In this document: in pieces, positions 34,905-47,790 of the stretch
Position numbering within the stretch: the stretch's first letter is position 1
Layout of the letters: each line of letters starts with the position of its first letter
DNA from: Parasponia andersonii
Taxonomy: Eukaryota > Streptophyta > Magnoliopsida > Rosales > Cannabaceae
Assembly: GCA_002914805.1 (NCBI GenBank)
Contig: JXTB01000076.1
Location: 398,954 to 462,953 of the forward strand
Direction: 5' to 3'
Length of the DNA: 64,000 bases
The notes under the pieces: generated by a model
What the model was told of the DNA's origin: nothing
Database searches by the model: none
Seen by the model: only the letters and a program-made list of their open reading frames with translations
Translations under genes and position numbers: made by a program

Positions 34905-35085
34905 TTGGAGCATGGTCCTACCGTGCTCGATAAAATCCCCTGGGTGATCAATGACGCAATTGCTGAAATTCGATCTCTCCTACTACCATGCACTAGCTGC
35001 GGGAGCTTATATACGTTCCTCGAGCTGTAAATTACATTGCCCATAATTTGGCTTGCTGGGCCGCCAACTCTTTATATTTGCTTTT
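34905..35085 (+). pseudogene. Fragment of a plant RNase H-like domain (LINE type)
   Basis: Two plus-strand frames give LDKIPWVINDAIAEIRSLL and, after a shift, YVPRAVNYIAHNLACWAANS. The second fits the closing motif of the RNase H-like domain of plant LINEs and their host-gene derivatives (H-V-P-R-x-x-N-x-x-A-H-x-L-A-x-W-A). Only about 60 codons remain. Confidence 0.5.
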
Positions 35086-35089
35086 TCTC

Positions 35090-36871
35090 TGTTGAATGGG
35101 TACACTTGATCAAGTTCAAAGTGACATATTTACCTACTTTTATTTTCAATTCTAATTCAATTAAGGAAACTATATTTAGAAAATGAGTTTTTGGAATCAT
35201 GTTTTTCAAATAATTATGGAATAGAATAAGATAACCCATTTTACTTTATGTTCAATTCCAATATTTTTCTTCCCCATCTGTTTCTAATATTTTACTTTTT
35301 TTCAATTTTAGGTTAATTTTATATAATAAGTGTCAGGTACAATTTTTGGAAATTTTAGATACCGTTATTTTTTTAATGTAACAAAAAAGACTAAAATGAA
35401 ATATTTTAATAATTTAAGGACCAAAATAATACAATTTAAAATTTAAGGACCAAGAAGAGACTTTTTTCATCATTTAAGAACCAATATCATCATTTATCCA
35501 TAAGTAATTGTGTTTCTCTTAAAGTAAAAAATTTATCTTAATTTCTAGCCACATGATAGTGAAGAGAATATAAGGGATAAAAACAAACATATTCATGTCT
35601 GGTTGTTCAAAGAAATCAAAGAAGGAAAATTATTATTGGAGTATTATATCACATTTGTTTTAAATCGACACGTGTAAATTCTCTCTACTAAATTGTACGT
35701 ATTTAACATTCAAAAAAAAAAAAAAAACAAAAAATTGCATGTATTTTACGTCCTTCCAGTAAATAATAAATAAAATGCAATGGTGGGTTTGTGTATGTAC
35801 CATGTATTAGGATGCAATTATCTTCACGATTTATGACCGAATCCCACTCAACCACAATTCCTGTGGCTGTAAGGAGTATTTGACAATCTCTTCTCTTGTT
35901 TCCTTGTATGTTACTTAAAGCAAAGCTAAACAGCTACAAAATGATTAAAAATAGCTTAAACCAATTGATTTGTATGACATCTTCATCCTGAATCAAAAAG
36001 ATCTCGAAGGTAATTACTAAGCTTAAATAACAGACCAATATGAATTAGAAAGAACAGTGTAGTAAATTCAAAAGAGTACAACAGAAATAATAAAGTTGAA
36101 ACCAATCTAAACCAAGCCGATCAAATTTTAATTGGAGTTTATTTTCAATACCTAGTTTCTCTTGGATTAGGATTTTTTTTTTCAGGAAAAAATCAAAGAA
36201 AAGACAAAAAAAAACTTAGTTTGGCTTAATCATACAAACTTTAACACAACCAAATACCTTTTTTGTTTTTTTGTTTTTTGTTTTTTTCAACACAATTGCC
36301 AACCAAATACTCGTTGCCATCTCCATTGTCTTTTTTATTTGGAACCTTAACCATACAGCTCAAAATGGGCCAAGTGAAATCCGTCGCTAATCAATGATGC
36401 CAATCAATTTCAAAATTCCTACAACGGCTACATTATTTTCTATATGTTACATAAAACCAATGATATGATAATACATAAAAATTGGACCTGAAGTTCTCCC
36501 ACCATAAAAAAGAAACAGGGAAAAAAACAGCCGTAAAAAGGAGAGTTTGTTACCCAAGTTTCTTGAGCTGCAACAGACGCTTGCAGCAGGGGAAAATGCC
36601 AAACTGAAGAAATGCGAGCTTTGGAAGGTCACATTATTGCATAGAATTATATTCCATGTCTACATCAGAATCCTATCCCACTGGAGTTGATCATGTGTGA
36701 CGTCGGTCGGCTCAATCGTGGGTACAAAATTTACCCCACCGGAGAAGGTCGAAAAATTTTTAAGAGGAAACTGAATGATAAAATGAAGATAAACTGGCTC
36801 GGTTCAAGGTTTTCTCAGAACGTTGTTTCAGCCATTTAAAAAGGGATTGAGGGAATGGGATCAACCAACTC
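35090..36871. other. Intergenic DNA, including the VPS36 3' flank
   Basis: The part next to 36872 should be the 3' UTR of VPS36 on the minus strand; its end could not be fixed. The rest is AT-rich. A short plus-strand frame at 36508-36661 (LELQQTLAAGENAKLKKCEL) looks coiled-coil-like but has no context. Confidence 0.55.
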
Positions 36872-39800
36872 TCACCTAGAAGAAGAGACAGCCTTTATCC
36901 AGGTTGCATAGATCCCATAATCCTTGACTCTGTCCAAATACAAAGATACATTAGTGCAAAAAATCATAACTGGACAATGATACGAGATACATCCCAATGA
37001 AAGGATCAGGTCAAAATACCAAAAAGGTGAGAATACCGGTGCCCTTCTCAATACCATAAAAAGTTAAACCAGTAGATTTCTTTTGTACACGATACAAAAC
37101 ATGAATTGTCTATTGGAAAATGAAAAACAGCTCCAAGAAATATATCACTAAACTAATCACCCTGAACAACAAGTGAGCCAGGAGCCAAATGTTAATGTAT
37201 AAATAACCATGAAATACATTGCCACCGAACTACCCTGAAAGACATGATTTTCTATCATCAACCAAAATAAAAGCATTAAAATAATAATCCGTCGTCCCAC
37301 TTTCTGTTTCCTAGCATAAATACTTTTTGTATAAGATTTGTCTATTGGATAGAATGCAAAAATAAGGATGCCAAAATTTAAAAAAAAAAATATAACAAGA
37401 ATACCAAAAGTAAAAAAGAAAAAGAACATGCCTGCACAATCAAACATAGATTTGTACTCACAAGTAGATGTCATTTGGATCAAATTCGTAGAAGAGGTTT
37501 ATATAAAATCGAAAGCCATCAGGGCTTATATCTCTGCACAGAAGACCTGAAATTGAAATTCAATATAAAATTTATTAATTTCCCATTTTTTCTCAATAAT
37601 AATATTAAAATCACAAAAGGAGCAGCATAGATTCTTACCTCTACTTTCAGCCGTAAGAAGATGCTCCTTGGCCATGGCTGGTGCAATACCTAATGTGATT
37701 GCAGCATCACTGGCACTTATCCCAGTTTGAAGAGCATCAGGTTTTGTCACGAGGGTTTTAATTCTAGCAAAAACCTACACATAAACTAGCTAATTGTCAA
37801 GCATCTTCAAATGATTGGTGTAAAATCTCAGTTATACAGAGTATTATAATTCATAATGCAAAACTATGATCTCAAAATTTTAAAGTGCGCTTTGTACACT
37901 TCTGATTTTTTATTTGTTTAAACAAGAAATGAAATGGAAGGTGGAGATCTTCTCAAAATGTTGCTTAAGAGGACCTCTACCATTCCTGTTTAACTACAGG
38001 AAAAAAAAAAGCCAAAGAACAAAAAACCAGAAAACCAAATGATAGTGAACAAGCATTAAGATGTTGAAGATGTGTCTCTATGGCATGGCTTCAAACAATT
38101 TTCTTGAGCCACCTCATATCTTCAATCCTCTAGGTAAAATCCAAACAACAGTGAAGGGATACTACAACATGAGTTTTGAAGTATATTTAACAAGCATAGA
38201 TTCAGGAAAATCAAACTAATGAAAACAACTAAAAACAGACTTTCTTTGTTTCCTCATTTCAAAACAGTTTCAAGAACAGTACCAAAATCAGGCCCGATGG
38301 TTTTCAATTTAGTTCTGTTTCCGCTTGGGGAAAAAAAAATCATCAAATACAACATTCTTTAAAGCAAAACATAAAAGAAACAACTAGTAAATCTATAATC
38401 TACACCACCATATCATGTATGGAAAATCATGACAACTAACCACCCCGCTCTCTTCCGAAAATAAATAAATAAATAAATAAAAATAAATTTGAGAATCTAT
38501 TTTAAACATAAATGGAGTGTGAAGCATTAAAATATAACAGCTCATAAAAATTAACAAAGATCACCTCTTCATCACTATGGGACTTATTCTGGATGACCCT
38601 GACTCCACTATCAAACTTCCGAAGCATAACTGGTCTGCAAATACAGAACAAGATATTATGATTATGCTCTTGACTTATTCATAAAGTTTTATTTCTTTCC
38701 AATATTCTCTTCATTTAAATAGCCATGATTTTACATAAATAAGTCAAATGTTGCACATACACATCAAACTTTTCCCAGAGAGAACATGCTTGCAGCAAAT
38801 CCTCCGGTGAGATCAATTCTGTTTTAAAAGCAGAAAAGAAAAAATGTTTCACCTTCTACAAACAGACCCACCATAAGTTGTAAAGAAAAGGAAAATTGAG
38901 GATATTTTTTTAAAAAATCAAAAATTCAAAAAAAAAAAGAAAAAAAGAACCTGTTCCTCTGGCACGATTGAAGAGACAATAGATATCTATAAGATTAATC
39001 ATTCCACCAGCTCTCTCAAGTGGAATTTTAACAAAATCTGCCAACTGAGTACAAAAGGGACAGAAAATTTTTATTTTCCGAGAAATAGAAGTGAATGAAA
39101 AGTCAGTATCAATTAACATCATACTTTACTGAGATCACAACATTACAACAGTACAAGAAGCCAAAAAAGAAGGTATAGGGATTATCTCAAAGGTTCGTGT
39201 AAGTTAAAGTGGGTGAGTAAGTCAGTGCGAGGGATTGAAGCTCAAACACATTCAAGCTAAAAAATTGATTATTTTTCATGTCTGGTTTGAATTATCAATG
39301 AGTACTAGAAAACAGAATATGATATTTTGGAATCAAAGTCTACTTGACATATCTTTAGGACACCTTGGCTGTGGAATACATAAGAAAAAATGACAACATA
39401 AATCTCAACATTTCATTTTTAGAGAAAATAAGGATATACAATTCACCAAATTTAATAAGCATGTGCTCCGTTGTCAACATGAAAATCAGTGGGATAACTT
39501 AAATAGACGTATTCGTACTTGCATTTTGCAATGTCACCTTTCCAAACAAGCATATCACAATTTGCATTCTACAATAAAGAAGAGCTACTGCAGTTTAATT
39601 GCTCAATAAAGCTGACTTCTTCTGGGTTTTTCTTTGGCACTGAAGTTTTTAACATTGAAAAAATGGATACACTACGGAACAACTAAGAAAGCTATGGTAC
39701 AATGGAGATGTGCGATGCCAGCTGTCTTGGGCGTACATGAATAGGATGAATAGAAGTTGCTATTAAATGATATAGTGAACGAATTTTGAGCAAATATTCA

Positions 39801-41181
39801 TTTTGGGAAAGAAAGAAATTGGCACATTTTCAAGACTTCTATGTTAATTAACTCTTTTCATAAATTGATCTTGATAATCACTTTTGTTTCCTTTGGAGGA
39901 CTTCTTCATCTCTGGTACCCTCTATGTTCTGTATTAGTAATGTCTCTGTTCTATAATAACAAGAAGGATGCTCAAAAGCTACCAACACAGATTAAAAATT
40001 TGCAGACAATAAGGAGTGAAGACAACCTGACGGGACAATTGTTGGTGGTACAAAGCACCAGCAGACTCTTTGGTTACAGGAGATACAATACCAACACTCA
40101 AAAACCAATCTTGCATCTCTTGTTTGGAGCCCATTTCCTCATCGTTCGATGCACCAGCTTGAGAATTCGAGCCAGACAAGAGTTTCTGTCTCATTTTCTC
40201 CGCTAGCATCACCATCTCTTTCGCCTTACCCTGTCATAGAATATGGTAACATAACCTTAGCAAACTCTTAATTAATGTTCATTCAATCAATTCCCCATTT
40301 CCCACTATCCTCAACAAGCCACAATATCCTTCTCTATTTGTCTATAAAGCCTAATTCACAAGAAAGCTAGACCACTTTTGCCTTTTCATTGTATTAGACC
40401 TCAGAAACTGCAAAATTATGGTAATTTTCAAGTTCCCATAAGATGAAATGTAAAAGAAAAATGATGTTCCCATCCTATGTGATAGATTCCTAAGCAAAGA
40501 GAAAGAGTAGCATTTTACCATAAGGGCATTCAAATCCTGAAAAGCATCCTGCAAGCTCTTATCAGTACTCTCCCACATCTCCTGCTCTTTCCTCAGTATC
40601 CCCGACACACCCACCATCCTCACCGTCCCTTCACTCGTATACAACCCGCTCGAACCCGAACTCGACAGCGAACCGGGGCCGGGACCCGTACCCGAACCCG
40701 AACCAGAGCTCGAACCCACATTCTGACTCTCCCAAGCCCTAGCCCTCCAGCTCTCAAAAAATTTCCCCAGAAAGGCGTCGCAATCGCCCTTCCCCCTCAC
40801 CACCACAGTGACCACCACCGATCTCGACCCCGCACCGGGACCCGAACCGACGACCCGGCCATCGGAAGAGACCGAGAGCTGGAACCGGATTCTGGGAGAG
40901 GCCCACATGGCGCGGAGCGATTTCTTGGGGGAGAAGATGTGAGTGATGGCGAGGAGAGGGATGGCCGAGGCTGTGGCGGTAGCGGCGGCGGTGGAGTCAG
41001 GAAGCCATAGAAGGCGGTGGTTTGTGAGAGAGAGGAGACCCGATTTGAGGATTGGGAAATTAGGGAGTTCTTCGCATTCGAGGTCGACGGAGGAGAGGAG
41101 GTAGCATTCGATTTCGGCCGGAAGGAGGACCGGTCGGCCACTTCCGGTGACCTCCGCCGGCGGGAGGCAGTTCCCAGTCAT
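36872..41181 (-). CDS. VPS36: VPS36, ESCRT-II subunit (8 exons, 455 codons)
   Basis: ESCRT-II helps sort ubiquitinated membrane proteins into multivesicular endosomes; VPS36 binds phosphoinositide and ubiquitin through its GLUE domain and pairs with VPS22 and VPS25. Exons (minus): 41181-40519, 40230-40027, 39044-38951, 38818-38761, 38634-38565, 37774-37639, 37546-37462, 36929-36872; all introns GT-AG, frame kept throughout, stop TGA. Residues 1-150 form the GLUE domain ([55 protein letters not shown]). A Gly/Ser/Pro-rich stretch lies at about 151-175. A helical linker follows ([31 protein letters not shown]), then two winged helices ([79 protein letters not shown]), ending [18 protein letters not shown]. 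Length fits plant VPS36 (about 440). No defects seen. The start is the first ATG of the conserved frame. Confidence 0.97.
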
Positions 41182-41742
41182 TGAATCTTTGGGTCAAGCT
41201 ATCTATTGGCAAGGTCGTGATCGTCTTCACCTTCACTACCCCAGAAGCCACAAAAAAAAAAAAATATTGTTTTCTGGGGGGCATACTATAGTAGGGGCGC
41301 TCCTACATAGAGGTGCTTCATTTTTGGCCATTGGATGAAATTCAATTCAACGTTGATCAAAGAAATAAGTGTGTATAAATGTACACGGGGCGGTGGAACT
41401 TGCAACTTCAAGGTTTTCTCTCAATCAGGTAGTGATATCAAGGATTCGAGATAGGAGTTCAAACGAGAGTGATTCTAGAAAGTGACCCGATTCCATCTAT
41501 CTTTCTTTATTACGAAAAAAAATGCCTATATATATATTTACACACTTCGTTTTTAGTAATTTCTCCAATTTTTTTCCCTTTTTTTTTTTTTTTTTCTTCT
41601 TCTTCCCGAGCTAAGTCTCGTGTATTTAGTCTTTTAGTCTTTAGAACTATAAAAGTGCTTATTAGCTTATGTAAATGATAATGATACTGATCTTATTTTC
41701 TTTCATTTTTTATGTCTTTAGGTTGGGTGGAGAACATGCTCT

Positions 41743-41773
<31 letters not shown>

Positions 41774-42017
41774 GGTTTCGAATCCAATAGGTATTTTTTT
41801 AATTGTTGGATTATCATTTAATAGTGACCTAATGGCTATAATGAGATAAATGAAAAAACATGTATCATTAATATTATTTTTCTTTCTTATTTTTTTATAA
41901 TAGAAAAATATGCATAATAAATTTTTATTACCCAAAATGACACCTATGTATAGGTAAAAAAAAATACTTATTGGATTGGTGCCCTATATATACATATATA
42001 GTGCTCTAATTTTCATT
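41182..42017. other. VPS36 upstream region
   Basis: The first 100 bases should be 5' UTR and promoter on the minus strand. No strong TATA box, in keeping with a housekeeping gene. An (AT)n run lies at 41746-41773. Confidence 0.5.
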
Positions 42018-42375
42018 ATCTCTCTCTCAAAAAATCATTGTCATCGCTCTCACAAGAGGCTGGAAAATATAATACACTAATCTCCTTATCTCGCATCTCT
42101 TCTTCTTCTCGTATCTTCCCATGTCTTTTGGGTATTATGGGGTTTTTCATTTTTTTTTTCTAATTTTCTAATAAATCAAGATTTATGCCTAGTTGTAGTA
42201 CCACATTTTGTGTGAATTTTGTATCACCTGATCTTTGATCTTTGTGGATTTTAAATTCCGTTTATTAGATCTTGAATCTAAGAACTTTTATTTGATTTAG
42301 ATTTGTAATACGGATAAGTTAATTTTCATTTCAGTGCACATGGATCTTTTTTTTTAGTGTTAGAATCACAGTCTT
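42018..42375 (+). repeat. Dispersed repeat, copy 2 (partner at 26110-26460)
   Basis: Shared words in order: TCTCTCTCAAAAAA, GAGGCTGGA, TTTTCTAATAA, CACCTGATCTTTGA, GATTTAGATTTGTAATA. Same orientation as copy 1; the two flank the VPS36 locus. Confidence 0.6.
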
Positions 42376-42865
42376 TATCTATCAAGAACACATTTTAGTA
42401 GCAGATGAAGATAATTATTTGCTGGTGCTCCTTGTTATCTTCTTCTCTTGGAGAATTAAGAATTATGGTAACCCGTAATTCTTGTTATTGTTATATTTGT
42501 GATCCATTTTTCGTCTCATTTTTTGAGGAGTTTAAAATTATAATCTTATGTGCTTGTACTATAATTGAAATTTTTTAACTTTTATTAATATTATTCTCTT
42601 GAGGAGGCTATTTTTATTAAAACAAACAACCTGGGTTCCTCATCTTGTCCATATGATTTAGTGTTTATGATATTCTAATTCAAAGGCTTTAGTGATTAGA
42701 CTTATTATTTGTTCTCTTTCTATGTTAGACTTTAGAATCTTGCTTAGAATGTATAATTTGAACATGAATTTTACTCCTTTCTTTTGGCTAAATAATTTGT
42801 CTGTAAACTAGTTATATATTGTCTAATACGACCAAATAATTTGGTATCTAGAAACTAATCTAGCA
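42376..42865. other. Intergenic DNA
   Basis: No gene; leads into the repeat array. Confidence 0.5.
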
Positions 42866-45265
42866 ATGATTTTATTTTTAGAAACTAGAAACTAATTTGG
42901 TTAGTAATTAAAAACTAACTCAACAAACCAATACGGTTACCTGAGAAACCAAATCAGTTATTGGCTTTTTTTTTAATTTTTTTTCTTGAGGAAATGGTTA
43001 CCAACCACTCGTGAAAAAAAAAATCAAATTAGTTTGTACTAGTAACCTAAAATCATTCTACTAGTGATATTATTTTTGAAAACCAGAAAGTAATTTGGTT
43101 AGCAATTAGAAACCAACTTAAGAAAGTAGTATGGTTTTCTAAGAAACCAAATAGATTAATATTTTTTTTTCATTTTGTTCAATCAAGAAATGGTTGCTAG
43201 CAATACTTGAAAAAAAAAGGGTTCCCATTAGTAACCAAAAACCAATATGGCATTATTATTGTTTTTGAAAATTAGAAACTAACTTAGAAAACTAATTTGA
43301 TTAGTAACCAGAAATTAACTTAAGAAACTAATCTAGTTATCTAAGAAATCAAATTTTAGTTACTATTTTTTTTCATGTGGAAATAAATACTGGCTGCTCT
43401 TGAAACACAAAACTAAATTAGTTTCTAACTAATAATAAGAAACCAAATCAGCTAGTAATATTGTTTTAGAAAACTAGAAACTAATTTGGTTAATAATTAA
43501 AACCAACTTGAAAAATCAATTTGGTTACTTAAGACTAAATTGGTTATTAGTTTATTTTGTATTTTATTTTTCCCAAAATGGTTATCAGCTACTCTTGAAA
43601 CCAAAAACCAAATTGAATTTTACTGATAACAAGAAAATATTGACTAATTTGGTTAATTTTGTTAGTAAAAATTAGTAACTAAATTTGTTTTCATCAGTGA
43701 TGAACATTAAGATGGAAAAAAATGGAAGAAACTAATGAACAATTTGTTTAATTTTGTTAGTGGAAATTTGTAACTAAATAAGTTTTTATGTTTCTACCTT
43801 TAACTAACATTAAAATGAAAAAAATAAGTAAAAATAATAAAATAGAGAATAGAATAAACTAATGACAGATCTAATTAATTTTGTTAGTAGAAATTAGTAA
43901 CTAAATTGGTTTCTATTCATAACCAACGTTAAAAGGAGAAAAAAATTGAAGCAACTAGTGATCAGTTTGTTGGTTGTGCTGACTGGATATTTGACCATTT
44001 TTGGACATAAAACTCGGTATATGACTAACTAAATGTATATCTCACTTAATAATAAAAATAGAAATACACATATTCCACAATTGAACCTTTCAAAGGAATA
44101 AATATTTAGCAATAATTTTGAAAATATTGATATCTAATTAAGCCAATTTTAAAAATTAGTCATCCACCTAATTTTCTCTCTTTCTTTTAATCTTATTAGC
44201 GAAAATTAATAACTAAATTGGTTTTTACCTATAACTAATATTAAAAGAAAAAAATAAATTAAATATACTAGAGGAAACTATGAGAAAAATAAATATTATT
44301 TTTGGAAACCAGAAACTATTAGGAATTAGAAACAAACTTGACTCGGGTTACCTGAGACCAAATTGGCTACTAGTTTTGCCTTCTTCTTTTGTTTTTTTTT
44401 TGAAATGTTAAAAGCTATTTTTGAAACCAAAAATTAAATTGGTTTATACTGGTAGCTAGAAACTATTGACCAATTTGGTTGATTTTGTTAGTAAAAATTA
44501 GTAATTAAATTGGTTTCTACCTGTAGCCAATATTAAAAGGGAAAAATGGAAGAAACTAATGACCAATTTATATAAGTTTGTTAGTAAGAATTAGTAACTA
44601 AATTAGTTTCTACCTAAAATTGACAATAAAAAGGAAAACATAAATTGAAAAAAGTTGGAATAAACCAATGAAAAAAATTAATATTGTTTTTAGAAATCAG
44701 AAACTAATTTAGTTAGTAATGAGAAAATAACTTGACAAATCTGTCTTGTTACTTGCGAGCAAATCAGTTACTGTTCTTGTATTTGTTTTTTTTTTTTTTT
44801 TTGAAATGGTTACATGCTACTCTTAAAACTAAAAACCAAATTAGTTTTTAATAGTGACCGAAAATCATTGTTCAATTTGGTTAATTTATTATTAGAAATT
44901 AGTAGCTAAATTTGATTATATTGGTAACAACATTAAAAAGGGAAAAATAGAAGAAACTAATGACTAATTTCTTTAATTTTATTAGTAAGAATTAGTAACT
45001 GAATTGGTTTCTATGTTTCTATCTATGACTACCAGTGAAACGAAAAAATAAATAAAAATAATAAAAAAATAGAAGAAATCAATGACCAATTTGGTTAATT
45101 TTGTTTGTGAAAATTAGCACCTAAATTAGTTTCTATCTATAACAAACATTAATAGGAAAAGAAAATTAAAATAAACTGATGATCTATTTATTTAATTTCA
45201 TTAATGGAAATTAGTAACTAAATTGGTTTATATCTGTGACTAACATTAAAAAGGAAAACATAAAT
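42866..45265 (+). repeat. 2.4-kb degenerate repeat array, two interleaved unit types
   Basis: Type 1, about 190-200 bp (starts near 42866, 43071, 43258, 43461, 44300, 44680), has GAAACTAGAAACTAATTTGG and GAAATGGTTA..GCTACTCTTGAAA. Type 2, about 90-120 bp (near 43646, 43737, 43862, 44470, 44562, 44870, 44960, 45080, 45178), has GACCAATTTGGTTAATTTTG and AATTAGTAACTAAATTGGTT. AACCAAATTGGTT-like near-palindromes recur throughout. No protein frame survives. Confidence 0.75.
43990..44195 (+). repeat. Dispersed 250-bp repeat, diverged copy inside the array
   Basis: ATATTTAGCAATAATTTTGA, CTAATTAAGCCAATTTTAAA and CATCCACCTAATTTTC follow the order of the 31425 and 33165 copies. It interrupts a type 2 unit, so it inserted later than the array formed. 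Confidence 0.45.
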
Positions 45266-45876
45266 TTTTTAAAAAATGGGGGTTTGAACCTATAAGAGAA
45301 GAATGTTTGTTGGTGGCTAGCCAGCTAAGAATCTGTCACAGTGTTTTTAGCACATTTTATATTAAAAAACTATATTTTGAAAAAAATGGCAAAAATTATG
45401 AAAATGTCACTCTGTTTTCTAGTTTAAGTATTGAAAACAATTCTATGGAAGATTGTACAGAATTTTAATTATTTTTAGGAGGTCATAATTGTGGTATTAT
45501 TTTTGAAAATATAGGTATAATTGTCCAAAATCCTTTTGTGTATTATGCCTATTTATGTTGTTATGTATTTATGAATTCTTTGTTTAAATTCTATGTACCT
45601 ACAAAAAGAAAATTGTATACTCTACTTTAGTTAATTTTTTTTCTCCTTTACATTTTCTATTTAAAATCTAGACATTAAGTCAAAGATACAAATCGATGAT
45701 CGATATACAGAAAAAGATATAATTAACAAATTATAGGACCAACATATAGTGAGTAGAGATTAGAAATATCAAGAACAATTATTCATTTTGTAGCCGACTT
45801 TTATTTTAGGTATGAATTTGCCCCCTCCCCACACACATAATTTTGACATTTATTTAGGTGCTATCTAAATAGCAAC
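45266..45876. other. Intergenic DNA
   Basis: AT-rich; nothing recognised. Confidence 0.5.
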
Positions 45877-46253
45877 TAGAGCTGTAAATATGGGTCGAAC
45901 CAAACGGACTAGCATGCGACTCACAAATTTGGCCTAGGCTCGAACCGACCTGATTCAACACTATTCACGGGCTAGGCCTAGTAGTCAATTTTTTTTAAAA
46001 AAATTTTTTTTGTCGTTTTTGTAATTAGTATTTTTAAACAATGATATTTTTACTAAATAGTACCAGGTCAAGACGGTTTTGGCCCAATTTTAGACCAACC
46101 TGGTATTTAGCCATCAAGCTATAGGACTAGGCCGCACCTTATTTTTAAACTTTCAGACCGGGCTGGCCTGAATTACTTCTACTCACGGCCTGACCCAACT
46201 CTAAATTTCTATTTTAGCCTCGCCTAGTTTGACGACTCATATTTATAGCTCTA
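45877..46253. mobile_element. hAT-like MITE (377 bp)
   Basis: Terminal inverted repeats: left 45877-45897 starts TAGAGCTGTAAATATGGG; right 46233-46253 reads back as TAGAGCTATAAATATGAG, so 21-bp ends with few mismatches. The word AGCAA on both flanks is probably what is left of an 8-bp duplication. The interior has GGCC-rich patches and no ORF, as in non-autonomous hAT elements. Confidence 0.7.
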
Positions 46254-47599
46254 AGCAAGACTATTCCTTTTTTACCCTAATTTTATTGTCATTGGTAAAA
46301 GAACAAAAAGTAATGAGCTAGGCAAAATTGGAAGGGTTACGTATATACCAAGAGCAAATTTCAAAAGTGATAATTATTTTTTTGTTTTGTTTTAATTAAC
46401 ATGCTCAAGGGAAGGATGCAAGCACATGATGAGTAGGTAGTGATTAGAATATGATAAAAAATAGGAAATTTTACATACATGGTGTCTATTAGTAGCCTTG
46501 TGGTGACGAAAGCGTATCATCATACATATTATCTAAATTAATTCTCAGTAAATTTATCTAAATATGTCCACATTTTTTTGTTCTAAACCATGGTTACTTG
46601 TAGCATCCTTCATGAATCTTCGTTACAATCACAGCCAGAGAAAATAAGTCATTGTAATCAAATATTGTTTTCTGACCCTAAATATATTTTTCTAAAAGTT
46701 AGTTATGGTTTTTCCAATTTTGGTTGAAATAATTTGAGCACGGTTGAGTTTGTTATCGACGGAGTCGAATTTTTCTAGAAGTGAGAATCTATAGGAAATT
46801 TCAAATTTCAAAGTTTAGATTTTTTTTTTTTTGTTCACTCAAAGAAATTATTATAAATGACTTATAATTTGTCCCATATTTCATCATGGATTTTAAAATA
46901 TGATCAAAATTTTGATAATGCATCTCTTAGAAAAACTAATGCTCAGTATGTTGCTAAAAATCGAACTCAATGTTATAATATGATATTAATCAACAAGAAA
47001 GTCATAAATTAATCAGATTTAGATACGTAAAGTGCCAACTCATCTAATGATCAATAACATACGTATTCATGAAAGTCATAAATAAAGAATGCACCTTAAG
47101 GTTATTAACTAACATACTATGCGTTAAAACCCACGTTCTTGATGCTTGGAAAGTAGCCAATTTAAATTTTTACACACTTCGTTCTTAGTAATTTTTCCAA
47201 GAATAAGAAAAAAAGAAAAATATAGTTTAGGTAGGTGCAAACTATAATTTTTGAATTATATGTTTTGATATAGTATGGATAGATATTAATCTAATTGGGA
47301 TATATTTTAAATATAGAAATTTAAATTAATTATCATTTTTCATGTGCACTTCTAATATTTCAATTTAGACTTATTTTTAAATAAAAGTTATCAAAATTTT
47401 CAAATAATTTTTTTATTAGATAATTAAAAAATAAAAATTCACAATTACTAAAAGGTAAAAATATATTAACAGTATACAAAGGACTAAATTTGAAAAGAAA
47501 AATCAATAATGAGTACAATTATGGAAACAAGAACAACAAAAGTTCGAAAAAAGAATTAATTATGTGAGAAATTATGTATTACATAAAACATGGACAAAG
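46254..47599. other. Intergenic DNA, no gene recognised
   Basis: AT-rich, only short frames. Confidence 0.55.
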
Positions 47600-47790
47600 T
47601 TAGACATGATAATAGCATAATTTCAAAAAATAAATACGATTAGACATGAAAATAACATAGCATTTCAAAATGGGTGTAATTAGTAGGACAATAGCATAAT
47701 ATCAAAAACAAACACAATTAAGTATAAAAATAGTATAATATCGGAAACATGTAGATTGGGCACAATTATAGCATAATAACAAAAATGTTT
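47600..47790. repeat. Degenerate 40-bp tandem repeat, about five units
   Basis: Recurring AATAGCATAAT..CAAAAA..ACAATTA words, for example near 47609, 47692, 47728 and 47770. Confidence 0.5.

Noticed and set aside
36508-36661. Short plus-strand coiled-coil-like frame downstream of VPS36
   Set aside because: No start context, splice sites or homologous neighbour exons; likely chance within the VPS36 3' flank.
37157-37483. 108-codon minus-strand frame in VPS36 intron 7
   Set aside because: Phe/Ile-rich translation of intronic AT-rich DNA; splice sites on both sides show it is removed.
41272-42010. Possible MITE bounded by ACTATAGTAGGGGCG and TGCCCTATATATAC
   Set aside because: The ends are not convincing inverted repeats and no target duplication was found.
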